From Rhodococcus sp. CH91 (GTDB taxonomy: Bacteria > Actinomycetota > Actinomycetes > Mycobacteriales > Mycobacteriaceae), in contig NZ_JAKFYR010000005.1 in NCBI RefSeq assembly GCF_022554085.1, positions 62,001-126,000 on the forward strand: DNA of 64,000 nt, written 5' to 3'. A program made the position numbers and the translations under genes. The notes beneath the pieces are model-generated. The model was not told the origin of the DNA. It searched no databases and saw only the letters and a program-made list of their open reading frames with translations. Below, in pieces: positions 1 to 9,138 of this stretch; within the stretch, counting starts at the first letter, position 1; the number at the start of each line of letters is the position of its first letter.

Positions 1-213
1 GGATGGGAACACATCCGTCCGCTGCTCGACCTCGTCATCTACATCGACGCACCTCGCCGCACCCTCACGCGACGTCTCGTCCGGCGGCATCGCAACCACG
101 GGCGCGACGACGACGGAGCACGCGAATGGGTGCGTACCGTCGATCTACCCAACGCGGAAGCCGTCCTGCGTACGCGCTCCCGCGCCGATCTCGTGTGGAG
201 ACCGGTCCCGTAG
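1..213 (+). CDS. Nucleoside/nucleotide kinase family protein, 3' end only
   Basis: Only the last 70 codons are in the window; the frame is open from base 1 to the TAG at 211-213. The tail shows LVIYIDAP, an Arg-rich stretch typical of a kinase lid (RRLVRRH), then VDLPNAEAV and a final AD-VWRP. This arrangement is known from P-loop nucleoside/nucleotide kinase family proteins (uridine kinase/phosphoribulokinase-like) common in actinobacteria. The P-loop itself lies upstream of the window, so substrate and reaction cannot be judged. purD starts 10 bp downstream on the same strand. Confidence 0.6.
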   Translation, partial: GWEHIRPLLDLVIYIDAPRRTLTRRLVRRHRNHGRDDDGAREWVRTVDLPNAEAVLRTRSRADLVWRPVP

Positions 214-216
214 TCT
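211..216 (+). promoter_or_regulatory. -10 element of a probable leaderless purD promoter
   Basis: TAGTCT fits the actinobacterial TANNNT -10 consensus and ends 7 nt before the GTG of purD. That would place transcription start on or next to the start codon. The element overlaps the stop codon of the preceding gene. Confidence 0.45.
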
Positions 217-223
217 GTCCTGC

Positions 224-1477
224 GTGCGCGTACTCGTTATCGGCTCCGGTGCCCGTGAACATGCTCTTGCTCTCGCCCTGTCCCGCGACCCCGGCGTGAC
301 CGCGGTCCTTGCCGCACCCGGCAATCCGGGTATCGCGGAGGTCGCCGAGCTGTTCCCCGTCGACGCCGCGTCCGCCGACCGGGTCGTCGCCCTCGCCACC
401 GAGCAGAAGGCCGATCTCGTCGTCATCGGACCCGAGGTGCCGCTCGTTCTCGGTGTCGCCGACGCCGTGCGCGCCGCGGGCTTCCCCTGCTTCGGCCCGT
501 CCGCCGCCGCTGCCCGCATCGAAGGATCGAAGGCGTTCGCGAAGGACGTCATGGCCGCCGCCGGCGTGCGCACCGCACACAGCGAGGTCGTCGACACCAC
601 CGCGAGCATCGACGAGGCACTCGACCGTTTCGGGCCCACCTGGGTCGTCAAGGACGACGGTCTCGCCGCGGGCAAGGGCGTCGTCGTCACCACCGATCGT
701 GATGCCGCCCGCGACCACGCGGTCGAGATCCTCGAGAACGGCCATCCGGTGCTGCTCGAATCGTTCCTCGACGGCCCCGAGGTGTCCCTGTTCTGCCTCG
801 TGGACGGGGAAACGGTCGTGCCGTTGCTTCCCGCCCAGGACCACAAGCGGGTCGGCGACGGCGACACGGGCCCCAACACCGGCGGCATGGGTGCCTACAC
901 CCCGCTCCCGTGGCTCCCCGAGGGCAGTGTCGAACGGATCGTCTCCGAGGTGGTCGAACCGGTCGCCGCCGAGATGGTACGGCGAGGCTGCGGCTTCTCC
1001 GGGCTGCTCTACGCCGGCCTGGCGATGGGTGCCGAGGGCCCGGCCGTGGTCGAGTTCAACTGCCGCTTCGGCGATCCCGAGACCCAGGCCGTGCTCGCCC
1101 TGCTCGAGTCGCCGCTCGGGCAAGCGCTGAACGCGGTCGCCACGGGCACCCTCGCCGACCTGCCGCCCCTGCGCTGGCGCGACGGCGCCGCGGTGACGGT
1201 CGTACTCGCGGCCGAGCACTATCCGGGCACCCCGCGCGTCGGCGACGTGATCACGGGCGCCGAGGGTGACACGGTGCTGCACGCCGGCACCAAGCGTCGT
1301 GAGGACGGCGCGCTCGTCTCGTCGGGCGGGCGCGTGCTCAACGTGATCGGGGTGGGCGACGACCTCGCGGCGGCGCGTGCTGCGGCCTACGAACGGCTCG
1401 CCACGGTCAAGCTGCCGGGTGGTCATTTCCGTCGGGATATCGGCCTCGCGGCCGTCGAAGGCAGGATCTCGGTCTAG
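224..1477 (+). CDS. purD: Phosphoribosylamine-glycine ligase (PurD)
   Basis: Cytosolic ATP-grasp enzyme of purine synthesis that joins glycine to 5-phosphoribosylamine to give GAR. The 417-aa length is normal for a single-function bacterial PurD. Visible family marks are the N-terminal [15 protein letters not shown], the ATP-binding [21 protein letters not shown], and the metal/phosphate segment [10 protein letters not shown]. The GTG start is supported by its position at the beginning of the family N-terminus and by the -10 box just upstream, with no room for a leader. purB and purC lie at 7.0 and 45.1 kb on the same strand. Confidence 0.97.
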   Translation: MRVLVIGSGAREHALALALSRDPGVTAVLAAPGNPGIAEVAELFPVDAASADRVVALATEQKADLVVIGPEVPLVLGVADAVRAAGFPCFGPSAAAARIEGSKAFAKDVMAAAGVRTAHSEVVDTTASIDEALDRFGPTWVVKDDGLAAGKGVVVTTDRDAARDHAVEILENGHPVLLESFLDGPEVSLFCLVDGETVVPLLPAQDHKRVGDGDTGPNTGGMGAYTPLPWLPEGSVERIVSEVVEPVAAEMVRRGCGFSGLLYAGLAMGAEGPAVVEFNCRFGDPETQAVLALLESPLGQALNAVATGTLADLPPLRWRDGAAVTVVLAAEHYPGTPRVGDVITGAEGDTVLHAGTKRREDGALVSSGGRVLNVIGVGDDLAAARAAAYERLATVKLPGGHFRRDIGLAAVEGRISV

Positions 1478-1498
1478 CCTTCACCCGCGTTCTCCACC

Positions 1499-1536
1499 TT
1501 GCACCTACCCGGTGTATGTTGCACACTCGGTGCATC
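1499..1536 (+). promoter_or_regulatory. Tandem dyad operator upstream of the CocE-type gene
   Basis: Two copies of a motif stand back to back. The first (1499-1518) pairs TGCACC with GGTGTA around TACCC. The second (1519-1536) is a perfect TGCAC-actcg-GTGCA dyad. The copies also match as direct repeats (TTGCAC...CGGTG-AT). They occupy most of the 83 bp between purD and the hydrolase start, so they look like a double repressor-binding site. The regulator is not identifiable. Confidence 0.5.
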
Positions 1537-1560
1537 TTTGATGCCGCCAGGGGTGACAGC

Positions 1561-3342
1561 ATGGTTTCTCGAGGACGCTTGCCGGCGTCGGACCCGACAC
1601 CGTTACGGCACCACAACGTCGTCGTCCACGCGCTACCCGACGACATCGTCGTCGACCGCGACCTGCCGATCCGCGCGGGGGACGGCACCGTCCTGAGAGC
1701 CGATGTCTACCGTCCCGCCGGTGCCGGTACATCCGGGCGTTGCCCCACGCTGGTCGCGGTGACCCCCTACGGCAAGAACGCGGGCGTCGACCGGTATCCC
1801 GTCGATTTCGACGACCTCGCCGAGTCGGGCAACCACGTCGGCGAGCTCGAACTCAGCGAGTGCACCTCCTTCGAAGCGCCCGACCCCGCCTACTGGGTGC
1901 CGCACGGATACGTCGTCGTCGTCGCCGACATGCGCGGATACCACGCCAGCGACGGCCGTCCCCGGTTGCTGCTCGGCCGGGCCGCGCTCGACTGTGCGGC
2001 GGTCGTGGAATGGGCGGGCAGCCAGGAGTGGAGCAACGGCAAGGTCGGGCTCGCCGGCGCGGACTATCTCGCGACGCTGCAGTGGTACACGGCGGCCCTG
2101 AACCCGCCCGGTCTCGCCGCCATCGCACCCTGGGAGAGCGTGAGCGATCCCTGTCGCGACATCCTCACCCAGGGCGGCATTCCCGAGACCCGCTACAGCG
2201 AGTTCTGGTACCGGGCGATGAACACCGGCGCGCACGGCGGTGCCGCCTCCCCGAGCCGGTTCACCCCCTGGCTGCTACACCGATTCCCGGACTTCTTCCG
2301 TCATGTCGCCCCGCCGCCCCGGCTCGAGGACATCACCGTGCCCGCGCTCGTCGGGGTCTCCTGGTCGGATCAGGGGCCGCGAACCCGCGGATCCGTCGAG
2401 GGCTACCGCCGCATCGGGTCGGAGCACAAGTGGCTCTACACCCACGGGCGGAAGATATGGCAGACGTTCTACAGCAGTGAAGCCCTCGACTTCCAGCGGC
2501 GCTTCTTCGACCGCTTCCTCAAGGACGAGGAGAACGGCTTCGAGAACACCCCCCGAGTGCGCCTCGAGACCCGCCACGACCTGCGTTCCTACACCGAGCG
2601 CTACGAAACCGAGTGGCCCCTGCCCGACACCCGCTATCTCGCCCTCCACCTCGACCACACGAACTCCGAACTGAGTGTCGTGCCGTGCGAGAACCGCGAG
2701 TTCCGCCGCACCTTCCCCGTCGCCGGCGACGAACTGGTCTTCACCCACATCTTCGACGAGGACACCGAGATCACCGGGCACGCGGCATTACGCCTCTGGG
2801 TGCAGGCGAAGGACGCCAACGACATGGACCTGTTCGTCGGGCTGGCCAAGCGTGACGAAGACGGCCGCGACGTCTGGTTCGAGGGTCACGGGGGCTACGA
2901 GAAGGGATTCGTCGCCCACGGCTGGCTGCGGGTCTCGCGCCGCGCACTCGATCCGGAGGCGTCCACGGCCTACCGCCCGGTCCACGACCCGAAGAAGTAC
3001 TGGCCGCTCCTGCCCGACCAGATCGTGCCGGTGGACATCGAGATCATGCCGCACAGCACCTTCTTCGAGGCGGGTTCCGCTCTGGTGCTCGTCATCGCCG
3101 GGCACGACCTCGACGAGAATCCGCGCGTCGGACACGACCGCACGATCAACAAGGGCTTCCACATCGTGCACACGGGCGGACCGTTCGATTCGCATCTGCT
3201 CCTGCCGGTCGTGCCGCAGCCCGCGCGGGAGTCCGTGGCGACCGTCGAAGACGAGGCCGTCGCATACGATCACCTCCTGGATCGTATGGAGATACCGGTG
3301 GCGTGGACCGCCCTCACCCGGCCTTCGCGGGCCCGGCTGTAG
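1561..3342 (+). CDS. CocE/NonD-type alpha/beta hydrolase with Asp at the nucleophile position
   Basis: A 593-aa protein with the two-part CocE layout: an alpha/beta-hydrolase core and a C-terminal jelly-roll domain (X-Pro dipeptidyl-peptidase C-like). The family hydrolyses esters or peptides by a Ser-Asp-His triad. Core marks are the early RAGDGTVLRADVYRP, WAGSQEWSNGKVGL, the acid in SWSDQG and the His of LYTHG. The nucleophile elbow, normally G-x-S-Y-L, reads GADYLA: the Ser is replaced by Asp168 (codon 2062-2064). Start 1561 is preferred because AGGGG lies 7 nt upstream, whereas an in-frame ATG at 1516 falls inside the operator repeats. It could be a pseudo-enzyme or use Asp as nucleophile; substrate unknown. 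Confidence 0.85.
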   Translation: MVSRGRLPASDPTPLRHHNVVVHALPDDIVVDRDLPIRAGDGTVLRADVYRPAGAGTSGRCPTLVAVTPYGKNAGVDRYPVDFDDLAESGNHVGELELSECTSFEAPDPAYWVPHGYVVVVADMRGYHASDGRPRLLLGRAALDCAAVVEWAGSQEWSNGKVGLAGADYLATLQWYTAALNPPGLAAIAPWESVSDPCRDILTQGGIPETRYSEFWYRAMNTGAHGGAASPSRFTPWLLHRFPDFFRHVAPPPRLEDITVPALVGVSWSDQGPRTRGSVEGYRRIGSEHKWLYTHGRKIWQTFYSSEALDFQRRFFDRFLKDEENGFENTPRVRLETRHDLRSYTERYETEWPLPDTRYLALHLDHTNSELSVVPCENREFRRTFPVAGDELVFTHIFDEDTEITGHAALRLWVQAKDANDMDLFVGLAKRDEDGRDVWFEGHGGYEKGFVAHGWLRVSRRALDPEASTAYRPVHDPKKYWPLLPDQIVPVDIEIMPHSTFFEAGSALVLVIAGHDLDENPRVGHDRTINKGFHIVHTGGPFDSHLLLPVVPQPARESVATVEDEAVAYDHLLDRMEIPVAWTALTRPSRARL

Positions 3343-3360
3343 CGGACCGTGTGCGCGTAC

Positions 3361-3366
3361 TACCGT
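3361..3366 (+). promoter_or_regulatory. -10 element of a probable leaderless aminotransferase promoter
   Basis: TACCGT (TANNNT) ends 7 nt before the GTG at 3374. The same hexamer stands before the DyP gene at a similar distance. It supports the short start. Confidence 0.4.
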
Positions 3367-3373
3367 CGTGGAC

Positions 3374-4549
3374 GTGCGCGTCGAATCCCAACGGTCCGGT
3401 ATCGAGACGTTCCATGTCATGGACGTGTGGAAGGCGGCCGCCGAGCGGCAGCGCACCCACGGTGACGTACTGAGCCTGGCGGCCGGGCAGCCGTCGACAC
3501 CCGCGCCGGCCCCGGTATTGCGCGCCGCCGGCCTCGCCATCGAAGCCGAACTGCTCGGATACACGGAGACGTTCGGCATCCTGCCGTTGCGCGAGGCCAT
3601 CGCCGGATATCACCGCGACCGGTACGGAATCGACGTCGGCCCGGACGACGTCGTCGTCACCACGGGGTCCTCCGGCGCGTTCACCCTCTTGTTCCTCGCC
3701 GCCTTCGACATCGGGGACACCGTCGTGGTCGCCCGGCCCGGCTACCCGGCCTATCGCAACACCCTCGCCGCGCTCGGCTGCCGGGTCGTCGAGCTCGACT
3801 GCGGGCCGCAGACCCGCTATCAGCCGACCGTGGCGATGCTCGAGGAACTCGACGCCCCTCCCGCCGGTGTAGTGGTCGCCAGCCCCGCCAATCCCACGGG
3901 CACGATGATCGAACCGTCCGAACTCGCGGCGCTCGCCCGCTGGTGCGACGAGCACGGCAGCCTGCTCATCTCGGACGAGATCTACCACGGGATCGAATTC
4001 TCCACCCCGGGCTCTCCCGCGACGTCCACGGCGTGGGCGACCTCCCGCGAATCCGTGGTGATCGGCTCGGTCTCGAAGTACTTCTCGATGACCGGCTGGC
4101 GGCTCGGCTGGATGCTCGCGCCCGAATCGATGCGGCCGGCGCTGCAGCGTCTGGCCTCCAACATGACGGTGTGCCCGCCGTCGATCTCCCAGTTCGCGGC
4201 GCTCGAGGCGTTCGGGACGGAAGCCCGCACCGAACTCGACAGCCACGTCTCCCGCTATGCCGTGAACCGCGACCTGTTGCTCGAAGGTCTGCCCGATCTG
4301 GGCATCACCGACCTCGCGCCGGCCGACGGCGCCTTCTACGTGTACGCCGACATCACCCACCTGCTCGACGGCGAGACCTCGACGGCGTGGTGCGCGCGAC
4401 TGCTGCACGACACCGGGCTGGCGCTCGCACCGGGAGTCGATTTCGACACCGTGCGTGGTGACGGCACCGTGCGCCTGTCGTTCGCCGGCTCCACCGCCGA
4501 CATCACCGCAGCGCTCGACCGGCTCGCGGGGTGGCTGCCCGTCCCCTGA
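3374..4549 (+). CDS. PLP-dependent class I/II aminotransferase
   Basis: A 391-aa fold-type I aminotransferase. It shows SLAAGQPSTPAP near the N-terminus, the cofactor-contacting TTGSSGAF, SPANPTGTM, the Asp of ISDEIYHG, the PLP-lysine segment SVSKYFSMTGWRLGW and the C-terminal Arg of VRLSFAG. These are marks of the aspartate/aromatic aminotransferase group. Amino-acid specificity cannot be read from them. The frame stays open far upstream inside the hydrolase gene, but the GTG at 3374 starts the conserved N-terminus (VRVESQRSG) and has a -10 box in front. The gene is convergent with the cholesterol oxidase gene, the stop codons being adjacent. Confidence 0.88.
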   Translation: MRVESQRSGIETFHVMDVWKAAAERQRTHGDVLSLAAGQPSTPAPAPVLRAAGLAIEAELLGYTETFGILPLREAIAGYHRDRYGIDVGPDDVVVTTGSSGAFTLLFLAAFDIGDTVVVARPGYPAYRNTLAALGCRVVELDCGPQTRYQPTVAMLEELDAPPAGVVVASPANPTGTMIEPSELAALARWCDEHGSLLISDEIYHGIEFSTPGSPATSTAWATSRESVVIGSVSKYFSMTGWRLGWMLAPESMRPALQRLASNMTVCPPSISQFAALEAFGTEARTELDSHVSRYAVNRDLLLEGLPDLGITDLAPADGAFYVYADITHLLDGETSTAWCARLLHDTGLALAPGVDFDTVRGDGTVRLSFAGSTADITAALDRLAGWLPVP

Positions 4550-6193
4550 TCACCGCCCGGCGGCGATGATCTCGGCGATGTTCCGCTCGGCCAGGGCCGC
4601 GATCGTCAACGACGGGTTGGCGGTGCCGGTGCTGCCCGGGATCAACGCCCCGTCGACGACGTAGAGACCGGGGTGCCCGTGGACCCGCCCGTAACCGTCG
4701 GTCGCGTCGCCGAGCACCGCACCACCGAGCGGATGCGCGGTGAAGGACGCGTTGACGTCCTCGGCCATCGGCGAGGCGCCCGGGATCGTGCCGCCGGCCT
4801 GCGCCATCGCATCGTGCACGGCGCGCAGTGCGTCGACGCTCGCGCGCTCACCTCCTGCCGGCCAGTTCACGACCGCGCGATCGGTCCCTGCGTCGTAGAC
4901 GACGTCGGCGCGGGTCGGGTCGAGGGTCATGCCGAGCGAGGCGAGCATCCCGACGTCCTTCGCGGTACCGGCGACGAACCAGTTCTCGAGGCTCAGCGGC
5001 ATACCGGACTCGTCGACGATCCGTGACGCCGAGGGCGCCCCCTGGTCGCCACCGAAGCCCTCGGTGAGTGCGAAGGAGCGCACGAGCACCGCGTCGCCGT
5101 TGGTGCCCCAGCCCCGGCCCACGCGCTCGTCGAGATTCGGCAGCGCACCCGTGTGCCGGGCCTTGACGAGGAGTTCGGTGGTGCCGATCGATCCGGCGCC
5201 GAGGACGAGACGATCGCAGGTGATCGTCGTGGTGCGCAGCACCGCGCCCGTGGGGTCGACGGCCTGCACCTCGAGCCGGTACCGCCCGTCGCTCTCCTGC
5301 CCGATCGCGAGTACCCGGTGCGCATGGCACACCCGGGTGCGGCCGGTCGCCTCTGCCGCCGGGATGTAGTTCTGGGTGAGATCGAATTTCGCCCCGTTGG
5401 AGTTGCCGAGATTGCTCTCCCCGGCGACGGCCGACCGGCGGACCGAACCGGCGAGTTCGGCGCGCACGACATCCCAATCCCAGACGCCGTCGATGCGATG
5501 CGGGATATGGCCGGCGGCGCGGGCGTCCTCGTCCCAGCGCCGCGAGTGTGTGAACTCGGGGGCGTGATAGACGTCCTCGGGCATCGGTGACAGGCGCAGC
5601 ATCGAGCGCACCTTCGGATACCAGGTGGAGGTCATCTCCTGGTAGGAGAGCCGGTCGCCGAAGACCTGCTCGAAGAAGCGCTGTTCGGGGGCGATCATCA
5701 CACCCGTGAAGACGATCGAGCCGCCACCGACGGCGGCGCCGCGCCACACCGACATGTTCGGATAGTCGACGACGTCGAGTACGCCCGCGAAGTCGTCGCA
5801 CACCACCGGAATGCCGGTCGGCCCGGTGAAATGGGTGCGGTGGTAGTAGCCGCGCCCGTCGGCGAGCAGGTCGGTCGTGAAGATCTCCCGGTGCGGGTCG
5901 CGGGGCCAGCGCATACCGCGCTCGAGCATCGTGACCTGATTTCCGGCCTCGGCGAGCCGCAGCGCGGCGACGCTCGCCCCGAAACCGGAACCGACGACGA
6001 CGACCTCCGAATGTGCCGGAGGCGTCGGCGGAGGAACGAACAGCTCCGGCACGAGCCGGTGGTACTCGTCGAGCCCCAGGGGAAGCGCCGATGCCCGTGG
6101 GAAACCCGCGCCGGACAGGCCGGCGCTCACGGCGCCGGTACCCGCCAGGGCGGCCCCGAGAACCGATGCCCGAAGAAAGCGTCGACGTCTCAT
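4550..6193 (-). CDS. choE: Secreted cholesterol oxidase (class I, GMC-type flavoprotein)
   Basis: A 547-aa protein resembling the extracellular cholesterol oxidases of Rhodococcus and Streptomyces, which oxidise and isomerise cholesterol to cholest-4-en-3-one. The N-terminus MRRRRFLRASVLG followed by an Ala/Gly-rich segment is a twin-arginine signal, so export of the folded FAD enzyme by Tat is expected. The FAD dinucleotide motif is VVVGSGFGAS. Catalytic region marks are LSLENWF (candidate Glu), the His of FTAHPLGG and the Asn of GTANPSLTIAALAERN. Length and order match the family. A divergent TetR gene starts 139 bp away and may control it. The symbol follows R. equi usage; choD/choA are alternatives. 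Confidence 0.88.
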   Translation of the reverse strand: MRRRRFLRASVLGAALAGTGAVSAGLSGAGFPRASALPLGLDEYHRLVPELFVPPPTPPAHSEVVVVGSGFGASVAALRLAEAGNQVTMLERGMRWPRDPHREIFTTDLLADGRGYYHRTHFTGPTGIPVVCDDFAGVLDVVDYPNMSVWRGAAVGGGSIVFTGVMIAPEQRFFEQVFGDRLSYQEMTSTWYPKVRSMLRLSPMPEDVYHAPEFTHSRRWDEDARAAGHIPHRIDGVWDWDVVRAELAGSVRRSAVAGESNLGNSNGAKFDLTQNYIPAAEATGRTRVCHAHRVLAIGQESDGRYRLEVQAVDPTGAVLRTTTITCDRLVLGAGSIGTTELLVKARHTGALPNLDERVGRGWGTNGDAVLVRSFALTEGFGGDQGAPSASRIVDESGMPLSLENWFVAGTAKDVGMLASLGMTLDPTRADVVYDAGTDRAVVNWPAGGERASVDALRAVHDAMAQAGGTIPGASPMAEDVNASFTAHPLGGAVLGDATDGYGRVHGHPGLYVVDGALIPGSTGTANPSLTIAALAERNIAEIIAAGR

Positions 6194-6332
6194 TCCGGTA
6201 CGGCTCCGATCGTTCGATGATCTACACGGGAAGCGCCCACCGAGACTCGCTAGGTGCGGGCGGGCGCAATGGTACCGTTCGGTCTCGAATTCCGTTTTCC
6301 CCTGGTGAGGCCGCCGAGGCTGTCACCATGAG

Positions 6333-6950
6333 ATGGTGTCGATCGCTGTGACACCGAAAGGTGAACGGCGCCGTCGGGCGCTGGTCGAGGCAGCAGCCGA
6401 TCTCATCCTCGAGGGCGGTCTCGACGCTGTGCGCCATCGTGCCGTCGCGACCCGCGCCGGTCTCCCGCTCGCGTCGACCACCTACTACTTCGACTCGCTC
6501 GACGATCTCCTCACGTGCGCGATGCACTACAACGGTGAGCGCGAACTCGACGCCATGCGGGAACGCGTGCGCGAGATCCGGCAACTTCCGCGCAGTCGCG
6601 AGGGTACGGCGGATCTCATCGTCGACCTGCTGATCGGCCCTCGTGATGGCGACGGCGGAATCGAACGTGAACGTCTGATCTCCCGATACGAACGGTGCGT
6701 CGCCACGGCCCGCTATCCGGAGCTGCGGGACGGCCAGGTGCGGATGCGGGAACAGATCGACGACCTGCTCACCGACCTGCTCGAACGGTGCGGCCGGTCG
6801 GTTCGCACCCGGGAACTGCGGCGGCTCGTGGCCGTCGTGGACGGTGCGGTTCTGGGGGGACTCGGAGAGATCGATCCCGATCCGCGCTCGCTCGCGCGCG
6901 GCATCCTGCTCGATGTCGTGGAGACGGTGGCGCCCCCGGTGGAATGTTGA
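6333..6950 (+). CDS. TetR/AcrR-family transcriptional regulator
   Basis: A 205-aa regulator. Residues 8-55 form a TetR-type helix-turn-helix: RRRALVEAAADLILEGG, AVATRAGLPLASTTYYF, then DDLLTCAM. The rest is an all-helical ligand domain without recognisable specificity. It is divergent from the cholesterol oxidase gene, the usual arrangement for a local repressor, but no clear palindromic operator was found in the 139-bp spacer. ATG 6333 is taken as start; an in-frame GTG at 6348 is possible. Confidence 0.85.
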   Translation: MVSIAVTPKGERRRRALVEAAADLILEGGLDAVRHRAVATRAGLPLASTTYYFDSLDDLLTCAMHYNGERELDAMRERVREIRQLPRSREGTADLIVDLLIGPRDGDGGIERERLISRYERCVATARYPELRDGQVRMREQIDDLLTDLLERCGRSVRTRELRRLVAVVDGAVLGGLGEIDPDPRSLARGILLDVVETVAPPVEC

Positions 6951-7003
6951 GCTCGGACGACCGCGGGGGCCAGGTCGGACGATCAGGGAACGGGCACGGT
7001 CCG

Positions 7004-7009
7004 TAAACT
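7004..7009 (+). promoter_or_regulatory. -10 element of a probable leaderless purB promoter
   Basis: TAAACT matches TANNNT and ends 8 nt before the purB GTG. It supports 7018 as start, although the frame is open further upstream. Confidence 0.45.
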
Positions 7010-7017
7010 CGACTGCT

Positions 7018-8439
7018 GTGAGCAACATCCCGAACGTCCTCGCCACCCGCTACGCCAGTCCCGAATTGAGGGATCTGTGGTCGCCGGAGTACAAGATCGT
7101 GCTCGAGCGCCAGTTGTGGATCGCGGTGCTGCGGGCTCAGGCCGAACTCGGGATCGACGTACCGGCAGAGGCCGTCGCCGACTACGAACGCGTCCTCGAG
7201 CAGGTCGACCTCGAGTCGATCGCGGCCCGCGAACGCGTCACCCGGCACGACGTCAAGGCCCGCATCGAAGAGTTCAATGCTCTCGCCGGTCACGAGCACG
7301 TCCACAAGGGCATGACCAGCCGCGACCTCACGGAGAACGTCGAGCAACTGCAGATCCTGCGGTCGCTCGAGCACGTCCACTCCCACGGTGTCGCGGTGGC
7401 CGCGCGACTCGCCGAGCGCGCCACCGAGTACGCCTCGCTCGTCATGGCGGGACGCTCGCACAACGTCGCGGCACAGGCCACGACGCTCGGTAAGCGTTTC
7501 GCGTCCGCGGCCGACGAACTGCTCATCGCCCTGCAGCGTGTCCGCGAGCTGATCGCCCGGTACCCGCTGCGCGGGATCAAGGGGCCCATGGGCACCGCGC
7601 AGGACATGCTCGACCTGCTCGGAGGCGACGCCGCCAAGCTCGCCCAGCTCGAGGAGAAGGTCGCGCAGCATCTCGGTTTCTCGAAGGTGTTCACGAGCGT
7701 CGGCCAGGTCTACCCGCGCTCGCTCGACCACGATGTGCTCTCCGCTCTCGTGCAGGTCGGTGCCGGGCCGGCATCGTTCGCCCACACCATCCGGCTGATG
7801 GCCGGTCACGAACTCGTCACCGAGGGCTTCCAGCCCGGCCAGGTCGGTTCGTCCGCCATGCCGCACAAGATGAACACCCGCTCGTGCGAGCGCGTCGACG
7901 GTTTGCAGGTCGTGCTGCGTGGATACGCGTCGATGGCCGCAGAGCTGGCCGGCGCGCAGTGGAACGAGGGCGACGTGTTCTGCTCGGTCGTCCGGCGCGT
8001 GGCCCTGCCCGATGCCTTCTTCGCGATCGACGGGCAGATGGAGACCTTCCTGACGGTGCTCGCCGAGTTCGGTGCCTACCCGGCGGTGATCGAGAAGGAA
8101 CTGGTGCGGTACCTGCCGTTCCTCGCGACCACCAAGGTACTCATGGCCGCCGTGCGCGCGGGGGTGGGCCGCGAAACCGCGCACGAGGTCATCAAGGAGC
8201 ACGCGGTGGCCGTGGCGCTCGCGATGCGCGAGGAAGGACGCGAGCCGGATCTGCTCGACCGGCTTGCCGCCGACGATCGTCTTCCGCTCGACCGAGCCGC
8301 GCTCGACGCCGCACTCGCCGAGCGGGAGGTCTTCGCGGGGGCGGCCGTGGCCCAGGTCGAGGCGGTCGTCTCAGCGGTGCAGGATCTCGTCGCGCAGTAT
8401 CCCGAGGCGGCGAAGTACACGCCGGCTCCGATCCTGTAG
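7018..8439 (+). CDS. purB: Adenylosuccinate lyase (PurB)
   Basis: A 473-aa member of the aspartase/fumarase superfamily, catalysing two cytosolic steps: SAICAR to AICAR plus fumarate, and adenylosuccinate to AMP plus fumarate. The N-terminus SNIPNVLATRYASPELRDLW is typical of actinobacterial PurB. Further marks are GMTSRDLTEN, the His-containing GRSHNVAAQ and the flexible signature loop SSAMPHKMNTRSCER carrying the catalytic Ser. The GTG start follows a -10 box with no leader. purC, often nearby in relatives, lies 36.6 kb downstream beyond the siderophore locus. Confidence 0.96.
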   Translation: MSNIPNVLATRYASPELRDLWSPEYKIVLERQLWIAVLRAQAELGIDVPAEAVADYERVLEQVDLESIAARERVTRHDVKARIEEFNALAGHEHVHKGMTSRDLTENVEQLQILRSLEHVHSHGVAVAARLAERATEYASLVMAGRSHNVAAQATTLGKRFASAADELLIALQRVRELIARYPLRGIKGPMGTAQDMLDLLGGDAAKLAQLEEKVAQHLGFSKVFTSVGQVYPRSLDHDVLSALVQVGAGPASFAHTIRLMAGHELVTEGFQPGQVGSSAMPHKMNTRSCERVDGLQVVLRGYASMAAELAGAQWNEGDVFCSVVRRVALPDAFFAIDGQMETFLTVLAEFGAYPAVIEKELVRYLPFLATTKVLMAAVRAGVGRETAHEVIKEHAVAVALAMREEGREPDLLDRLAADDRLPLDRAALDAALAEREVFAGAAVAQVEAVVSAVQDLVAQYPEAAKYTPAPIL

Positions 8440-8505
8440 AGATCCTGAACCGGCTACCGGGGGAACTGTTCGATGGGGGTAGCGGTCTCAGGAGGGGGAG
8501 AGGAA

Positions 8506-9138
8506 ATGTCGGTGAAATCGGGTAGTTCGGGTCGGGTCCGGGATGCGGCGCGCACGCGTACCGCGTTGCTGGACGCCGCGCTCGAAGTATTCCTGCGGGA
8601 CGGATACGCGGCAGCGGCCACCGAGGAGATCGTCTCGGTGGCCGGGGTGACGCGTGGGGCGCTCTACCACCACTTCGCGGACAAACGCGATCTGTTCCGC
8701 GGCGTCGTCGAGCGCATCCAGAGGGACGCGGAGGAATCGCTGGCTCCCGCCGAACCCGTCGACGACCTGTGGGAGGGCTTCACCCAGGCGGTGCTCGCGT
8801 CACTCGACGCGGTGTACGACCCGGCGACGCGGCGGTTGCTGCTCATCGAGGCACCCGCGGTACTGGGGTGGGCGGATGTGCGCGAGACCCATCGGAATTC
8901 GTCCCTGAAGGCGATCGAGCGCATGATCGCGACTCTCGATCCCGGCAGCTACGAGATCGGTGCGACCCGCACGTCGGTGCTCGCGCATCTGCTCGTGGCG
9001 GCCGTCGAGGAAGCGATGCTGTATCTCGCCCACAGCGACGATCCGGTGCGCGACCGTCCGACGGTGCAGGGCGAACTGCTGCGGCTGCTCGAATCCGTCA
9101 AGGGGCCGGCGGAACCCGAGGAGACCGCGACCCGGTGA
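8506..9138 (+). CDS. TetR/AcrR-family transcriptional regulator
   Basis: A 210-aa protein. The helix-turn-helix covers about residues 10-60: RTALLDAALEVFLRDGY, TEEIVSVAGVTRGALYHHF, ADKRDLF. The C-terminal region resembles the ligand domain of AcrR-like regulators. The ATG at 8506 follows a very strong purine-rich ribosome-binding site (GGAGGGGGAGAGGAA); an in-frame ATG at 8473 has none. Its stop codon overlaps the GTG of the HIT gene, so the two are translationally coupled and probably co-transcribed with the permease. Confidence 0.87.
   Translation: MSVKSGSSGRVRDAARTRTALLDAALEVFLRDGYAAAATEEIVSVAGVTRGALYHHFADKRDLFRGVVERIQRDAEESLAPAEPVDDLWEGFTQAVLASLDAVYDPATRRLLLIEAPAVLGWADVRETHRNSSLKAIERMIATLDPGSYEIGATRTSVLAHLLVAAVEEAMLYLAHSDDPVRDRPTVQGELLRLLESVKGPAEPEETATR

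Noticed and set aside
1516-1560. Upstream ATG of the CocE-type gene
   Set aside because: It lies inside the operator repeats and has no ribosome-binding site; 1561 has one.
2675-3373. N-terminal extension of the aminotransferase
   Set aside because: The extension overlaps the hydrolase gene, is Arg/Ser-rich, and precedes a conserved N-terminus with its own promoter-like box.
4550-9138. Cholesterol-degradation gene island
   Set aside because: Only the oxidase is steroid-related; purB, HIT and lactate permease genes around it are not.
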